64,000 nucleotides of DNA from Strigamia acuminata (Eukaryota > Arthropoda > Chilopoda > Geophilomorpha > Linotaeniidae), in contig OX442317.1 of assembly GCA_949358305.1 (NCBI GenBank), positions 9,862,186 to 9,926,185 of the forward strand, given 5' to 3'. Below, piece after piece: positions 1 to 11,610 of this stretch (its first letter is position 1; the number at the start of each line of letters is the position of its first letter). The notes under the pieces were generated by a model, which was given only the letters and a program-made list of their open reading frames with translations, was not told the DNA's origin and ran no database searches. The position numbers and the translations under genes were made by a program.

Positions 1-330
1 TATATACGTTTTTTTGCTATTGTTTGCGCTATTTTAGGCCTACTGTGGGCCTAGTTCGAAATGTATTTTCTTCTGTATTTCTTCAGTGATGTGGTGGTTG
101 AGTATTTATTTGGCAAGAATATTATTTGATGCGCCTTTTGGAGCTTTTTGGTGTTTTTTGGTGTTTTTTGGTGGTTTTTCAAGGTTTGGTTTGAATTTTT
201 CATTTGAAATTGAATTTGTCTTGTCATGATTGGTAATGGAATTTGCCATTTTTCGTGATCAAGTTTGGGATTTGATTTCTAAAATCTGGTTTTTATTTTC
301 AAAGTTATAAGTGGCTCAGAGGATGGTCAT
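1..330. repeat. Dispersed repeat family A, copy 1
   Basis: This AT-rich non-coding stretch is resembled by 10311-10640. Both copies share, in the same order, a segment around AGGCCTACT, a motif GAGTATTTATTTGGCAAG, and a T/G-rich run leading to ATTTTTCATTTGAAATTG. No ORF or terminal inverted repeat is evident, so the superfamily is unknown. The similarity was judged by eye. Confidence 0.6.
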
Positions 331-659
331 AAACTTCAAAAATGATATTTTCAAGCAAAAAAAAAATAATTTTAGATGGCAAAAATGTATTTCACAGATG
401 GAAAAAATTCATTTACAGATGGAGAAATGCATTTGCAGATGGCTTTTGCAGGTGTACTGACATTCCATCAATTTTTTGTATTTGATTCTCATTTCTGTAT
501 ACAATTTTTTATTTTTCTATTTCTTGAGTAGTATTAGGAAGAATATTTTAAGGCAAAAATTTGGGTGTAGTTCTTAATCTTTCGTGCTTATACTGCTACA
601 TGGGCTCACATTCCAACTGAAATGATTTCCCTGAACAAGATAGACAGTTTTTACATCAT

Positions 660-1245
660 ATCTCTGAGAATTCTAATATTGATGAAGATTAAGTGAAATT
701 GAAATCACTTCTTTGACTTCTGCATCTACATTTCTTCAACCTGGCGTCCTGTTTTTTTCAGTTTATGCACTTGTGGTTTATTTAATTTCCTCAGCCTAAC
801 CTACGATGATCCTAGTTTTAATCCCTATTCTGGCCATTCCCACTATTCCTGGTTCTAATGGCACGCTTTAAGAGTGTCAGACTGTTTGAAATATAAGCTT
901 AAGATTAAGTGAAATTGATATTGAAATCACTTCTTTAACTTATAAAAGTCACTTATCTCTTCTGCGTCTACATTTCTTCAACCGGGCATCCTGTATTTTC
1001 CAGTTTATGCACTTCCGGAAGAGAAACGATGCAGAAATGAACAGAAATGAAGAGAATGTTAAAGAAATGTGGCTTTATTACAGTGGCATGACAAAACCTC
1101 TCCCATTCTACTGTCAGAATATGGCGGAATATCTTTCTCATTCTCATTTCGGCTGCAAATGTACGCATTTTCTGGTTTTCGAGGTCGGTGTATTATTCCA
1201 GTTTATGCACATGTGGTTTATTTTCTCAGCCTAACCTAGCTGAAA
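660..1245. repeat. Dispersed repeat family C, two tandem-like copies
   Basis: A segment reading roughly 'tctacatttcttcaacc ... cagtttatgcac ... cctcagcctaacct' occurs at about 700-810, again at 960-1240, and a third time at 4160-4370. The third copy is interrupted by a small hAT-type MITE. The ORFs crossing these copies look like chance reading frames. Confidence 0.55.
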
Positions 1246-1990
1246 GGTTGCACTTCATCTTTAATGGTTTTTTATCTAGCTGGTTAATTGTTTTTTTCTT
1301 CTTGCCGTTGAAACTTAAGTTACCGCTCTTCTTCCTTGTGTTTTTGATATTCTAGTAGTGAAATGAAATTTAATTAAATTAATTAAATTAAAAGCTACAC
1401 ACGTGCTATTCGATCTTCCATCTGCAGAAACAATTTCTCTTTTTCGAAAAGTTCGCTGATTGCCTGTGGCATGGGTTTGGAATTTCTTTTGCTTTGCCGA
1501 TGGCGTTCTCTTTTCTGGTGGTTCTGATAATCCTTACTTTTGTTGTTTTTTTTACCGTAGTTTTAACCCTTTTTTGGCCGTTGCCACTATTCCTGGTCCT
1601 AATGACACGCTTTAAGAGTGTCAGACTGTTTGAAATATAAGCTTAGAAAACATATTGGAGTATTGTAGTATAGAGAAAGTAATGAAAAGCCCAGCCAAAG
1701 ACCCAGCTTTTTACCAAAGTCAAAGTCGGAGAGTAGACTGAAAGTCATAAATTTTATTGAGGATCTCTTTTCTTTCATCCTCAGGTGCAATGTTGCTCAG
1801 AGCACAAGCTAAGACTAAGGGGCCGTTCTTTTGGCCGTTGCCACTATTCCTGGTTCTAATGGCATGCTTTAAGAGTGTCAGACTGTTTGAAATATAAGCT
1901 TAGAAAACATGTTGCAGTATTGTAGTATAGAGAAAGTAATGAAAAACCCAGTGAAAGTCAGAGAGTAGACTGAAAGTCATACTTTATTGA
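831..1990. repeat. Short direct repeats (three copies of about 70 bp)
   Basis: A block containing CCACTATTCCTGGT followed by GCTTTAAGAGTGTCAGACTG and a GAAATATAAGCTTA tail appears near 831-900, 1578-1640 and 1838-1905. After copies two and three a further ~100 bp (pairs of 'gagaaagtaatgaaa' and 'gagagtagactgaaagtcat') is also shared. This suggests a duplicated unit of about 260 bp at 1578-1990. No coding potential is recognised. Confidence 0.55.
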
Positions 1991-2579
1991 GGATCTTTTT
2001 TCTTTCATCTTCAGGTTGTCTCTTCCTTTTGCTTCTTGTAGTGACTTGATAAGTCCTTGATAATAACTATTTTAATTTACAATTTACAATAATTCTTTAA
2101 TCTTTTAGCCTTTGTCCTTCTTGACTAGCGATTCAATATTCACTGGGCAGGGCCACAGATTTATGGTTCAGTTTGTAATTTTTCAATTTTTCAATTAAAC
2201 AAATATAATTTCAATCTTTCAATTCTACAAATATAATTTCAATTTTTTAATTCTACAAATATAATTATGCGCATCAGGGCCGCAATCCAAACCATGAACC
2301 ACCACAATCCCCGAAAAAAACGTTTTAAATCTACCGAATTTATGTGCAAGTGAGTGCCAATAGTCATCACTTCCAGTAGACTGTTGGGATGTAGTTTCTT
2401 GTATGTCGATACCGTTTTCTCTTGCCTGGTTGCGGCAATATCTAAAATCCAAACAATGCTGTCAATGTACAAAACAAGTTAGAACACACTTAAATACCTT
2501 GTGTACAAGTGTGCATACTGACCGAAAGTCTAAAATTAATATAATAAATATAATAAAATCAATAAAATGTAATAAAATC

Positions 2580-3425
2580 CAATTACCGCAGCAAAATAAA
2601 AAATATAGTAATATAGAATCCCCGAATCTTCAAATCCCGAATCTTTACATTTTATAAAAATTTGAATTTTTTTTGTCGTAAATTGAACAAGATAAAATAT
2701 TTTACAAACCAAGTATTACAAACACGACAATTACCCCTTTTCTACTTAAAAAACATCAGGATCAGGGCAACTAGATAAACAACCAAGAATACTAAAAACA
2801 CGTAAAATATATATTTCAATGTTGTTGCGTGGTTTCTTGTCTTTTAAGAGCGGTGGCCACACAACAACTCTATTTGGGGCTGAAGTGTGAGGAATGAAAT
2901 GAGCAGACTTTTATTTAGGTTTAACTTTAACTAATTCTCTTTATTTAACCGGGCATTGTGATTGTTCGGTTATTCATTGGCTTTGGGTGAATTTACATTC
3001 AGGTTTTACATCTCATTAAAGTAAATGCAACACAATACAATTCTTAACAAATAAAACACGCAATGATAAGCTGAAACGATTAATCAATTTGTTATGCAAT
3101 AAGAATAGTTCCTCGCTGCCATGCCACAATCGGGCTGACATTGATTTCCTACTCGGGTCAAAAGATCAGAGCTCATACCGTTTCCAGTTCCTAAAGAGAA
3201 GTGTTTTAAATTGGGTCATTTGCTTAACAGGAAAGCTCCTGTTACCCCCGTTTTCCTAATCCTTTCGCCCGATGACGAGGTGATGATTAAGTCATCACTC
3301 AACTGCAGCAAAATAAAAAATATAGTAATGTAGAATCCCCGAATCTCCGAATCCCGAATCTTTACATTTTCTAAAAATTTGAATTTTTTTGTCGAAAATT
3401 GGAGTAAAGATAAAATATTTTCCAC
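2580..3425. repeat. Pair of ~120-bp direct repeats (2583-2700 and 3302-3425)
   Basis: Both copies contain GCAGCAAAATAAAAAATATA, a stretch of 'cccgaatct' motifs and AAATTTGAATTTTTTTTGTC. The stretch between them holds no recognisable gene. A 113-codon minus-strand frame (3216-3557) runs across the second copy and matches nothing I recognise. Confidence 0.5.
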
Positions 3426-3727
3426 TTTTTTATTAAAGTAATCATCTAAATCTTTCCAAATGCCAACCGAATCCCATCCGAATGCTATAAAACATTCAAA
3501 TCTCTGACACGCAGATTCTATATCATATCCTAAATGTTTGTATAAGTCGTTAAACAATTTTTATAATAATCTGTCTTCTTACAAAAACTCTCTAAAATAT
3601 TGTCCAAAAAACTCCCAGTCAATTATAGATTGCGGCGCCATGAAAACCAAACTCACGTATCAAATCGTCTTGGGATTTTGAATAATGATGTCTCCTTTTA
3701 AGCTTCTTTTTAAATATTAAAAAAAAT

Positions 3728-3838
3728 TAAAAATCTTCATTTTTTATTGAAATTTTTCATTTTTTATTGAAATCTTTTCATTTTTTATTGAAATTTTTCA
3801 TTTTTTATTGAAATTTTTCATTTTTTATTGAAATTCCA
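3728..3838. repeat. Tandem repeat, ~20-bp unit
   Basis: About five imperfect units of the form AAATTTTTCATTTTTTATTG lie head to tail. It is a simple AT minisatellite in non-coding sequence. Confidence 0.75.
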
Positions 3839-4192
3839 TCATTTTTTTGTATTTGATTCTCATTTCTGTACACAAATTTCAATTTTTCTATTTCTTGAGT
3901 AGTAATATGAAGAATACTTTAAGGCAAAAAATTGGGGTGTAGTTTTTAATCTCTTGCATGCTTTAAATTGCGATGGTGGCACAACAAAACCTCTCCCATT
4001 CTAGTGCGTCTGTATATCCTTCTCATTTCGGCTGAAAAGGTGGTGTATTTATGATTTCTCGATTTGTGAATCCATAAGTACGCAATAATGCAAGATAGCA
4101 TAATTCAGTTGATTATATTAGTGAGAAATGACATTTTCAAAATTTTTCAGGCTCGTTGGTTTGTTTAGTTCTGCATCTACATTCCTTCAACC

Positions 4193-4297
4193 CAGGGCTG
4201 GACTGGGAACAAATTTATTGCCGGGAAATCTGGGTGTCCGGGCTACAATTAATGAAGTCGGGACAGGCCACAGCGGCCATGGGCCAGTCCAGCACTG
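4193..4297. mobile_element. hAT-type MITE (105 bp) with 8-bp TSD
   Basis: The ends are inverted repeats: CAGGGCTGGACTGG at the left, and the complement of CAGTGCTGGACTGG at the right. The element is flanked on both sides by the octamer CTTCAACC (4185-4192 and 4298-4305), an 8-bp target-site duplication typical of the hAT superfamily. Empty versions of the same target survive in family C copies near 731-745 and 976-990, where CTTCAACC is followed directly by the flank. Half-copies with the same terminus occur near 21408, 26225 and 27087. There is no ORF, so it is non-autonomous. Confidence 0.85.
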
Positions 4298-4385
4298 CTT
4301 CAACCTGGCATACTGTATTTACCAGTTTATGCACTTGTAGTTTATTTCCTCAGCCTAACCTAGCTTAGAAACCCATACTTTTTGT

Positions 4386-5300
4386 TGCTATATCTTTTTT
4401 GCCCTTGACATATCCCTAGCTAGAATTAAACCAATTCGCAACGGTTTCTTACTTTTGTGTCTCTTGCATGGGTGATTAATGTGCTTTGCTCGGTCTTGCC
4501 ATCTCGCCATTAGAGATCCCAGCAAGGCTTGGGACGGTATCGCCTTCTGCGATAATCTGGTTGTCGACGACAGTCTTAAAGACACGTAACTTCAACTAGA
4601 CCATGAAGGCTCGCTCTACCAGAATTCTTCCTTTTTATAATTTCAATAAACTCGTGCTTAATTCGTGAATGATCGAGCGAGAGGATCGCTCGCCGCCACA
4701 CTTCAGGAGGACTTTCAGTAAACGGGTCCCATCTTACAGCCATGCTCTCCTTGTGTCGTAGTCGACACGTAATTCAAAACGCGTTTACCCTATTCTATAA
4801 ATCCCCTATTCTATAAAAAGTTGTTTGTTGCCATAATAACTTGACAAAAAATTCCATGTCGTAAAATGCACGCAATAAATCAATCAATGAAATCAAGAAT
4901 GATAAGAAGAAAGTTGGTCTATTTCTTTGAAAATGAGCATCCATAAACGAGAAAGTGGCACAAATTACATCTTTTTTTTCTTCTTGTTAAGTTAAAATCT
5001 TGTGATAAACGTCGCGGTTTTGTTATTTCGAATGGTTATTTCGAAGCCGCCACTCAATCGGTTGGCGATTATCTTTGACTAATAATTGGTCCGCAAAAAT
5101 AGAATGCTTGAATCAATTATCTTATCGGTTAAATTTCCATTTGTCGAATTTTATAGTGGTTCAATTTTCAATTTTCAATTTTCAGAAAATTCGAAAATCA
5201 AGAAAATTTTCAGTTTCAATTTTAATTTTCAAATTTACAATTCCTCCATATTTTATTGCATTTGAAAAAATTAAAAGGAAACAATACAAATTGCTTAAAT
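4386..5300. other. Gene-free AT-rich stretch
   Basis: I see no supported gene here. Short frames on both strands lack splice signals or protein-like composition. The right end grades into the copy of the MPC1 promoter and exon 1. Confidence 0.5.
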
Positions 5301-5309
5301 ATAGGCTCA

Positions 5310-5690
5310 TCAAACGAATCGAGTAAATACCAAACACTAGATTTTTATTCCGACCATTTGTGTCGTAATTACTACACAACTATACATTTAATAAAATAAA
5401 ATCCAAAAAATTAAAACTACCAAAACTCATTCAGGGTCTTTCAAGCACAAGGCCTTGGTGAAAATAAAGGCGGGAGATACAAAAACAAACTTTGCTAAGC
5501 AACACAATAACGCGCGTGTTTCACTTGGAAATATATTCTTTTATTCAATCTCAAGGCAGAATATTGCGTGCACAATCGGTGGTGGAATTATGGCAGCTTC
5601 GATCAAACAGGCGATGAATCAACTAAAAAGCCCCGAATTTAGATCCTACTTAGCGAGGTGAACGAATTTCACATTTTTCATCGCGATTTC
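5310..5690 (+). pseudogene. Duplicated MPC1 promoter and first exon (copy of 33185-33545)
   Basis: About 350 bp are nearly identical to the MPC1 locus at 33185-33545, from the upstream 'aaataccaaacactag' block through the first coding exon. The exon copy starts with ATG at 5590 and ends at 5657 just before a GTGAAC donor. It encodes [20 protein letters not shown] and the last few residues of exon 1. After about 5690 the two loci diverge, and no downstream MPC1 exon is found near this copy. It is therefore an orphan promoter and exon. It could still be transcribed and spliced to something else, but nothing here shows that. Confidence 0.8.
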
Positions 5691-6464
5691 TTATGGTATT
5701 CGGGCCGATCAAGCGATCACAGCCGAAAGCGAGGCTCGATCGCGAAGACAATGGCGGTTATCGCAGCATTGACACTAAATAGAAATCAATTCCCGAAACC
5801 ATTTATTTCTCCAGCGAATTCCGAACGGTTTTCCGAAACACATAACAAATTAAAACTATCATTCGAGAATTCAACTGCAACTAAAATCACTGTCACGATC
5901 ACGACCCCTTTTCCAACCTCGATCGCGGCCATTTTCTCACTCTGCGTGACAAATCCTCTCCCAGGCCCACTCCAGAAACCCTAACAACGTCATTTTCTGT
6001 AAATTCATAAATAAAAACAAAAAATTAGAATTTACGAAAAATTTATTAAAACATACCGGTATATTTAAAAAAAAATATCAAAAACATTTAAAATCAAACA
6101 CTAAAACACAACAACAAAATGGTGGAATAATTTAAATTCACAAATCCAACACTATCAAGAACAACAAAATGGAATACGATCTAGTTAAAATTTACGATTT
6201 AGCGATCCTCAAGGCTTGTATCCACATCAACAAGTAAGCACCTGTTACAACGTCTTGGGTCATCTTCTCACTCACAACGTCTTGGGCCATCTCCTCACTC
6301 CTCACCTCACTCCCGTTCGAACCCATATCATCGTCTCCAACCCTCGCACATCTTTCCGCAATACCATCCAAACCAACCCTCAACCTCGGCACGGATATAA
6401 TCTACCAAAAACAACAAAAACACAGCGAATTAAATAAAAGAAAAAGTGAAAAATTCCTCCATTT
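5691..6464. other. Possible first exon(s), unassigned
   Basis: Two short open segments look exon-like but match no family I know. A minus-strand 48-codon frame starts MAAIEVGKG near 5937. A plus-strand 21-codon frame (ATG at 6169) ends at about 6231 at a GTAAGC donor. Neither can be extended with confidence. The minus-strand frame at 6192-6392 contains a tandemly duplicated motif (QDVVSEKM/QDVVTG-like) and lies downstream of the zinc-finger stop codon, so it is probably 3'UTR or chance. Confidence 0.25.
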
Positions 6465-6826
6465 TTATACGTTAGCTCTTTTCCTCGCGTGTTTCGTCGC
6501 GCTGTGCCTGCTCACGTTTGATTTGTTACACGACTCGTATTTGCAGTAACCGCATTTGAAGGGTTTTTCACCAGTGTGGATTTTGTTGTGTCTCTCGAGT
6601 AGTGCATGGCGAGTGAATTTCTTGCCGCAGTTCGGAAACATGCACATGAATCCTTTCTCGTGCACCACCTGAACGTGCTGTTTCTTTTCGAATTTCGTCC
6701 AAAATTTGATTCGGCAGCAACCCAATGGTTCCGCCAACGGCTCGTGCATAAATCTCCAATGACGCTGCACATTGTTTTCGCGGTTGCTGCTATAAAAGCA
6801 TCGCTTGCATTTAATTTTAACGGTTG
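6465..6826 (-). CDS. C2H2 zinc-finger protein, last exon (partial)
   Basis: A minus-strand exon begins after a pyrimidine-rich acceptor ending TTTCTTTAG at 6827-6829 and runs to a stop at 6465. It encodes a degenerate finger (CKRC ... HWRFMH), a second partial one ending VQVVH, and two good C2H2 fingers: CMFPNCGKKF...H...H, then C..C...H....H after the classical linker HTGEKPF. The tail is basic (KHARKRANV). Paired fingers with a TGEKP linker normally bind DNA in nuclear transcription regulators. The 5' exons (>6830) were not recognised. The finger spacing is irregular, so it may be a fast-evolving family member or a retained fragment of a broken gene. The family assignment is firm and the target is unknown. 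Confidence 0.75.
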
Positions 6827-6839
6827 CTAAAGAAATAAC

Positions 6840-7850
6840 CGAAAAAAAAAATGAAAATTTTTCATTAAAAATCGAAGAAAACTCTTACACATTGCTTCCT
6901 CTTGACCAGTCTTCTTCTGGGCCAGCCAGGATACGAATGCAAACTGGTCAAAATCCACCTATTTATATGACGAAGTGTCAACCAATGTCGAGGAGAGAGA
7001 TTAAGGATTACAATGGATTATAACAGGACCAAACTTGTGCAGATAAGAAAACAATGAAACAAAAATCTGACCAGACCTTTTCCTGTAATTCTCTTTCTTC
7101 CTCTAATCCTAACAAGAATGAGATTTTTTGTATTTTTTGTATTTTTTTTAGTAAAATTTGTAATATTTTTTGAACTAATTTTCAACCTCTTCTTCCTTTC
7201 GTTTGAACTGTTTGGTCAAATTAGGACGAATCCACGTGATTATTAACCCCCTTGCCCGCCATCTTGCCCTTGCCTTGACTCCCGTGATCTCCCGTGGTGT
7301 TTGTGTTTGTGTAGGAATTTGATATTTGTGGGTCATTTCTGAGTCATTTGTGTATTGTGTGTGACTGTGTGGTAAGGTAATTAAGCACCTGCTCTTACAT
7401 CCTGGTTGTTTTGGTTGTGGTTGGGTCGTGGTTGGGTGTTTAATCCGTGTCCCGCTGGGATTTAAAAGTTTAGTCTGAGTTGGTGTTTCAGGCGTCCTTC
7501 GCATATTTTAGTCGAAGAATACGCATTGTTTGTACTCACAATGCCATGACCGCATTCGGAGATTTTTTAGCCATGAACAAAACCAGAATTTAAAGTTTTT
7601 GTTTTTACCGCTTACGAATTATTCTATATAAACAGAATGTATATCAAAAACAACGAAGAACCATCACCAAAAATCGCAAAAAAAAAACAGGGGGGATTTA
7701 TTTACGCCGGGTTTTAATTTTTACAACCAAATCTGAAATGGCGGCCGTTACGAAAGTCAGATCGAGGGCTCAGAGTTTTATCTACTTCCCAAAACATGAG
7801 TACGGGGGGGTCATAACACACCAAATTTATTGGTTGAATGAAAAAATGAA
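6840..7850. other. No recognised gene
   Basis: This is AT-rich sequence upstream of the zinc-finger exon. It should contain the rest of that gene if the gene is intact, but I could not identify an exon with a clear finger or linker. The 109-codon minus frame at 7175-7504 is low in complexity (Pro/Thr/Gln) and unsupported. Confidence 0.4.
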
Positions 7851-8214
7851 TTTTTAAGTGCCATTTACAAGACCGAGATGCAAAAACGAACAAAAACGAA
7901 AAATAGCTTCACATACAGGCGGGTTTTTGCATTCTGTTTTGGCCATTTATACAAATGCCTATAAAAAAAATACCAAAAAAGTAATGCAGAATGATAAAAA
8001 AAAGTGCGAAATAAAGACCAAAAAGCATATTGATGAAATTTCAGACCCAAACAAATTCTTCTTTTTTTTCACATTTTTTAAATTTCTTTTTAATTCGCAC
8101 TCGAAGTTGTTCCATACTTTTGTAATCGTCTTTCGATGTGGTTCGAAACGCTTAATTTTTTAGCATAATTTATACAGCAAAAAAAAACCAAAAAAAAAAC
8201 AAAAAACATTTTAG

Positions 8215-8350
8215 ATGATTTATTCTAACTTTCCTTTGTCAGTGAAAAAAATGACAATCCTTCTTTTCTTCCTCCAAAACGCTTCGTCTTGACCGTTTTC
8301 CAAACACGCAGAAATTGCATTACTCCACGTTTTGTCCAAACTATAAATCG
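8215..8350 (-). pseudogene. GPR107-like exon 3 fragment
   Basis: On the plus strand this stretch parallels 32590-32756, exon 3 of the GPR107-like gene. Shared blocks include GTGAAAAAAATGAC, TCTTTTCTTCCTCCAAAACG and TTTTATCCAAACTA-like text (here TTTTGTCCAAACTA). Several small indels break the frame, so it is a relic. Confidence 0.65.
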
Positions 8351-9383
8351 AATTAAAACTAAAGTTTAAAAAAACAAATAGGAAATAAGAAATGTTTTTC
8401 CTTTCTATTCAATTTTCAAACCTAGGCTATTTCTTGTTATTATCTTTCGGTGGTGCGAGCATTCCCCCTTTATTTCTGTCTCTAACTTGGACTGATTAGC
8501 CAATTAAGAAGGATAATGCACCTGATCATGCCAACCTAATTCTCTCCCCATTACTCCCCGTGGTCACTTGAGTGTTTTGAGGAGGAATCTGCTATTCGTA
8601 GGCCATTTTGAACTCGTTCAGACATGATTCGTTTGCTGTGCATTGCGCATTGTCTGGAATTTCTAATGAAAATAGTAAAGTTTTAAAATTACATATTTGC
8701 ACAAAAAGGTAATTTTGCTCAAAAAGTAGCATTATTGCACTGAAAAGTGCTTTCTAGCATTTCAAAGTTCATTTACGCACCAACTGTGCATTTGTGCACA
8801 TAAAAAGTTTAGTTGCAAGTTGAAAACTTTATGACAGACAAGCAACAAAGTGTCCTGGGCGTACAGTATTCAAATTTTAAAAGAATTGGACGTCGCAACA
8901 CACTCCAAGTCTTCAATAGCTAATGCTCGTGGCCCCATGTCAACTACACGCGCTGACCCGCGACTGCTTCGCTATCGCCACTGCAGCTGCTCTTCCTTTA
9001 ACCTTTAATCGGTGGCCCGCTGGGTTTGTGTGCTGAAGCTCCCCTGGTTCTATGCAAACTCCTTCGCATATTTTAGTCGAAGCAAATGCATTGTTTGTTT
9101 GTGCTCAGATTGCATGTTCGTCCTGAAAACGGCAATTTTTAGGCAGGAAACGTAGTTTTATACACCCAATCAGAATTTTAGACCAAGAAAATGAAGTTTT
9201 ATGTTTGTGCTCTGTTTTTTAAACAGTAAATTCAAATTAAGTCGCAAATTTGTCGTGTCACAAGAAAAAATTCAACCTTTGAACCAAAAAATGCATCCAA
9301 ATGCACAAAAATAGCTCATTTTACGCCAAAAAATGCATTTTTAAAAACAGATAATTTTATTCAAACCACATTTTCAAAACAAA

Positions 9384-9600
9384 TCACAAATCCATTTTTG
9401 CTAATTTCGTTTTTTTTGCTCTGAGTTTAGTCATTTGCTCGAAATCCGCAGGTCGCGCTGCCATATATTTCTCCATCACTTCGACATTCAAAACCTCCGG
9501 TACCATGTACGCTTTGAGCCAATTCACCAATGGCGTGGAACCACAGGTGTAGTGAGTTTCCTTATGGTTAAACAAAATGCCATCCAAATCGACTTCAAAC
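9384..9600 (-). pseudogene. Snurportin-1 C-terminal fragment
   Basis: A 67-codon minus-strand frame reproduces the last part of the snurportin-1 protein encoded at 28258-29211, with a few substitutions (FNHKETHY for FYHKETHY, AYMVPE for AYMLPE). Similarity stops near 9610, so the IBB and most of the cap-binding domain are missing. It is a truncated duplicate, not a functional gene. Confidence 0.85.
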
Positions 9601-9659
9601 TGCGCAGACGCAGAGACGTTTTTTATTCAAAACTTCGATTGTTGTTAGTAAAAATGTAA

Positions 9660-10310
9660 TCAAACTTCTCCCTTTTTTTGAAAACTTTTATTTTAAAGTC
9701 TAAAAATATATTTTTTTGTTTCATTTCCTCTGGTGGAACTACTGCTGCTATCCTCTTGTCTATTTTCTAATTTAATTTAAAGAAATTCATACAATTCATC
9801 CAGAATTGTATGTTAACTGTATACAAACATACCCCTTAGCCTCGTTTTCATTCTAGTGTGACGTCACTATGACGTCATTTGTAAACTCTGCCATTAGGAT
9901 AAATTTTTAAAATTTAAAAAGCACGTTGGGTTTGCTTCTTGCTGAACTTTAAAATGTCATCAGTTTCGTTTCCATCATCCATTACCTAGGTAGGAAATTT
10001 TCATGATTAGTTTGAAAAAGACAGATGGCCCCAACAAATCTCCGTAGACGTCGGATTGTTTTCTTTTCTGCGCATGGGCAGACGCTAAACAATAATCTGT
10101 CACGTAACTTCGTCTCGATTAGCACAAGGCGAGATGTACAGCAAGGTTTTGCTGTTCGACATGCTCGCTGTGTTCGTTTTTCACGGAATTTAACTCGGGT
10201 TTGATTTCAAAAAGGTTGGTTGGTTTCATAAGCATGGGATTTACATTTCTTCAAATTTCTCAGCAAGTTTGAATTCGTATTTCTAAATGATCCATTTATT
10301 TTTTTACATA
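9660..10310. other. No recognised gene
   Basis: Sequence near 10078-10140 resembles 27655-27712, the left flank of a MITE, so this too is partly shared with the 27-kb region. Nothing coding is supported. Confidence 0.4.
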
Positions 10311-10640
10311 TGTTCTTTTGATATTGTTTGGCGCCATTTGAGGCCTACTACAGGCCTAGTTCGAATTGTATTTTCTTCAGTTGTGTGGCGATTGAGTATT
10401 TATTTGGCAAGAATATTATTTGATGCACATTTTGGAGTTTTTTGGTAGTTTTTCAAAGTTTGGTTTGAATTTTTCATTTGAAATTGAATTTGTCTTGCGG
10501 GTTTTGTAATTTGCCATTTTTCGTGATTGAATATGGCATTTGCCTTTTTTCATGACATGAAGTGTTCAGTTTGGGATATAATTTCTGAAACCTGGTTTTT
10601 ATTTTCAAAGTAATCAGTGGCTCAGAGGATGGTCAAGGTT
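10311..10640. repeat. Dispersed repeat family A, copy 2
   Basis: The counterpart of 1-330, with the same order of motifs. It merges directly into a copy of family B. Confidence 0.6.
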
Positions 10641-11410
10641 CTTCAATCTCAAATGCTCTTGGTTGGACTGTGGAAAATTTTTGTCACCTTTTTCTGGATG
10701 ACTCATGGAGTGGTTATTTGTCTTTTCATCTTAGTTGGGGACGCCCCAAGGTGTTTCTGAGTTTAAGACAAATCAATTTGACCCAAAACATGCAGTCGTT
10801 CTAGGTTAATTCTCTTTTTTTTATTCTTTTTTAAGAAAAATGCCACGTTGCTGATTATGATGTAAAGCATCAAAAAACACTATTGGAAACCCATTGGGTC
10901 ATTTTGACCAATCTAGCTGTTCTAGTGTTAAACTAAAATATTTGTAGACCTTTGAGAAGCTTTCAGTTTTTTCAAAATGACTTTCTCCAGAGTTGCAAAA
11001 ATCCTCTTAAGAGAAAGAAAAGTTTTTTTATAGTCAACTATAGTAAGTAGAAACCAGAGCCACAGTACAGCTCGTGCACATGCGCACTCTTGTATAGGAG
11101 CAGAACTAAATATATACTTTTCGTACAGAATTTAATATTTGGGTTTGGTTGGTCTGATTTCCCAAAATCCAACTGTTGTGGAAAACCTTCTGTTTACAAA
11201 ACACATTGTGGCGAAATATCACAATTTTCCCATTAGCAATTATAAAATTGCAAACAAAAATAACTGCTCTTGTTGCCCTATGCACATGGCTAACAATCAG
11301 CAAAATTCATTTAAGATAAAACATCCTTAGCTAAAGGGATGCTTAGCATAATGCTAGTATTGTAAAACTGCACAATGTAGCATTTACCAATTTGTCATGA
11401 ATATCTATTT
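10560..11410. repeat. Dispersed repeat family B, copy 1
   Basis: This is one of four copies of a ~0.7-1.2 kb repeat; the others lie at about 21170-21840, 22915-23690 and 25470-26700. Shared landmarks in order are 'tggctcagaggatggtcaa', a block on 'gattatgatgtaa', the segment AACCCATTGGGTCATT, and a 3' block with TGGGTTTGGTTGGTCTGATT and TATAAAATTGCAAAC. No long ORF or consistent TIR is seen, so the class is undetermined. The short ORFs repeated across copies (for example 11106-11303) come from the repeat. Confidence 0.75.
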
Positions 11411-11610
11411 ATCATCAATTTCCAAGAAGAGCTGCCATGCCCAAAATAAAAATTTCCTTTGTAATCGTCGCAAAAAAAAAATGAAAATACAATTGTCGTA
11501 TTGAGGTGGTGCTGATGGTAAAACAGCAAGTTCTAGTTGCTGCTGCTGTTCTCACATTTTTCTTTGATCGGTGTGATAAGAAAATAAAATCGGTGGATCC
11601 ATTCATTTAT

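Larger units (their letters stand above)
7915..9615. repeat. Collinear duplicate of 26720-28490, with gene debris
   Basis: Blocks at 7920-8140, 8840-8930 and 9000-9610 match 26725-26960, 26970-27060 and 27880-28490 in the same order and orientation, separated by indels. The right end contains the tail of snurportin-1. A fragment resembling GPR107 exon 3 lies in the first gap. The segment is a decayed duplication of the neighbourhood of the 28-33 kb gene cluster. Confidence 0.7.

Noticed and set aside
3216-3557. 113-codon minus-strand ORF
   Set aside because: Overlaps a direct repeat, has no recognisable domain, and its second half is the translated repeat.
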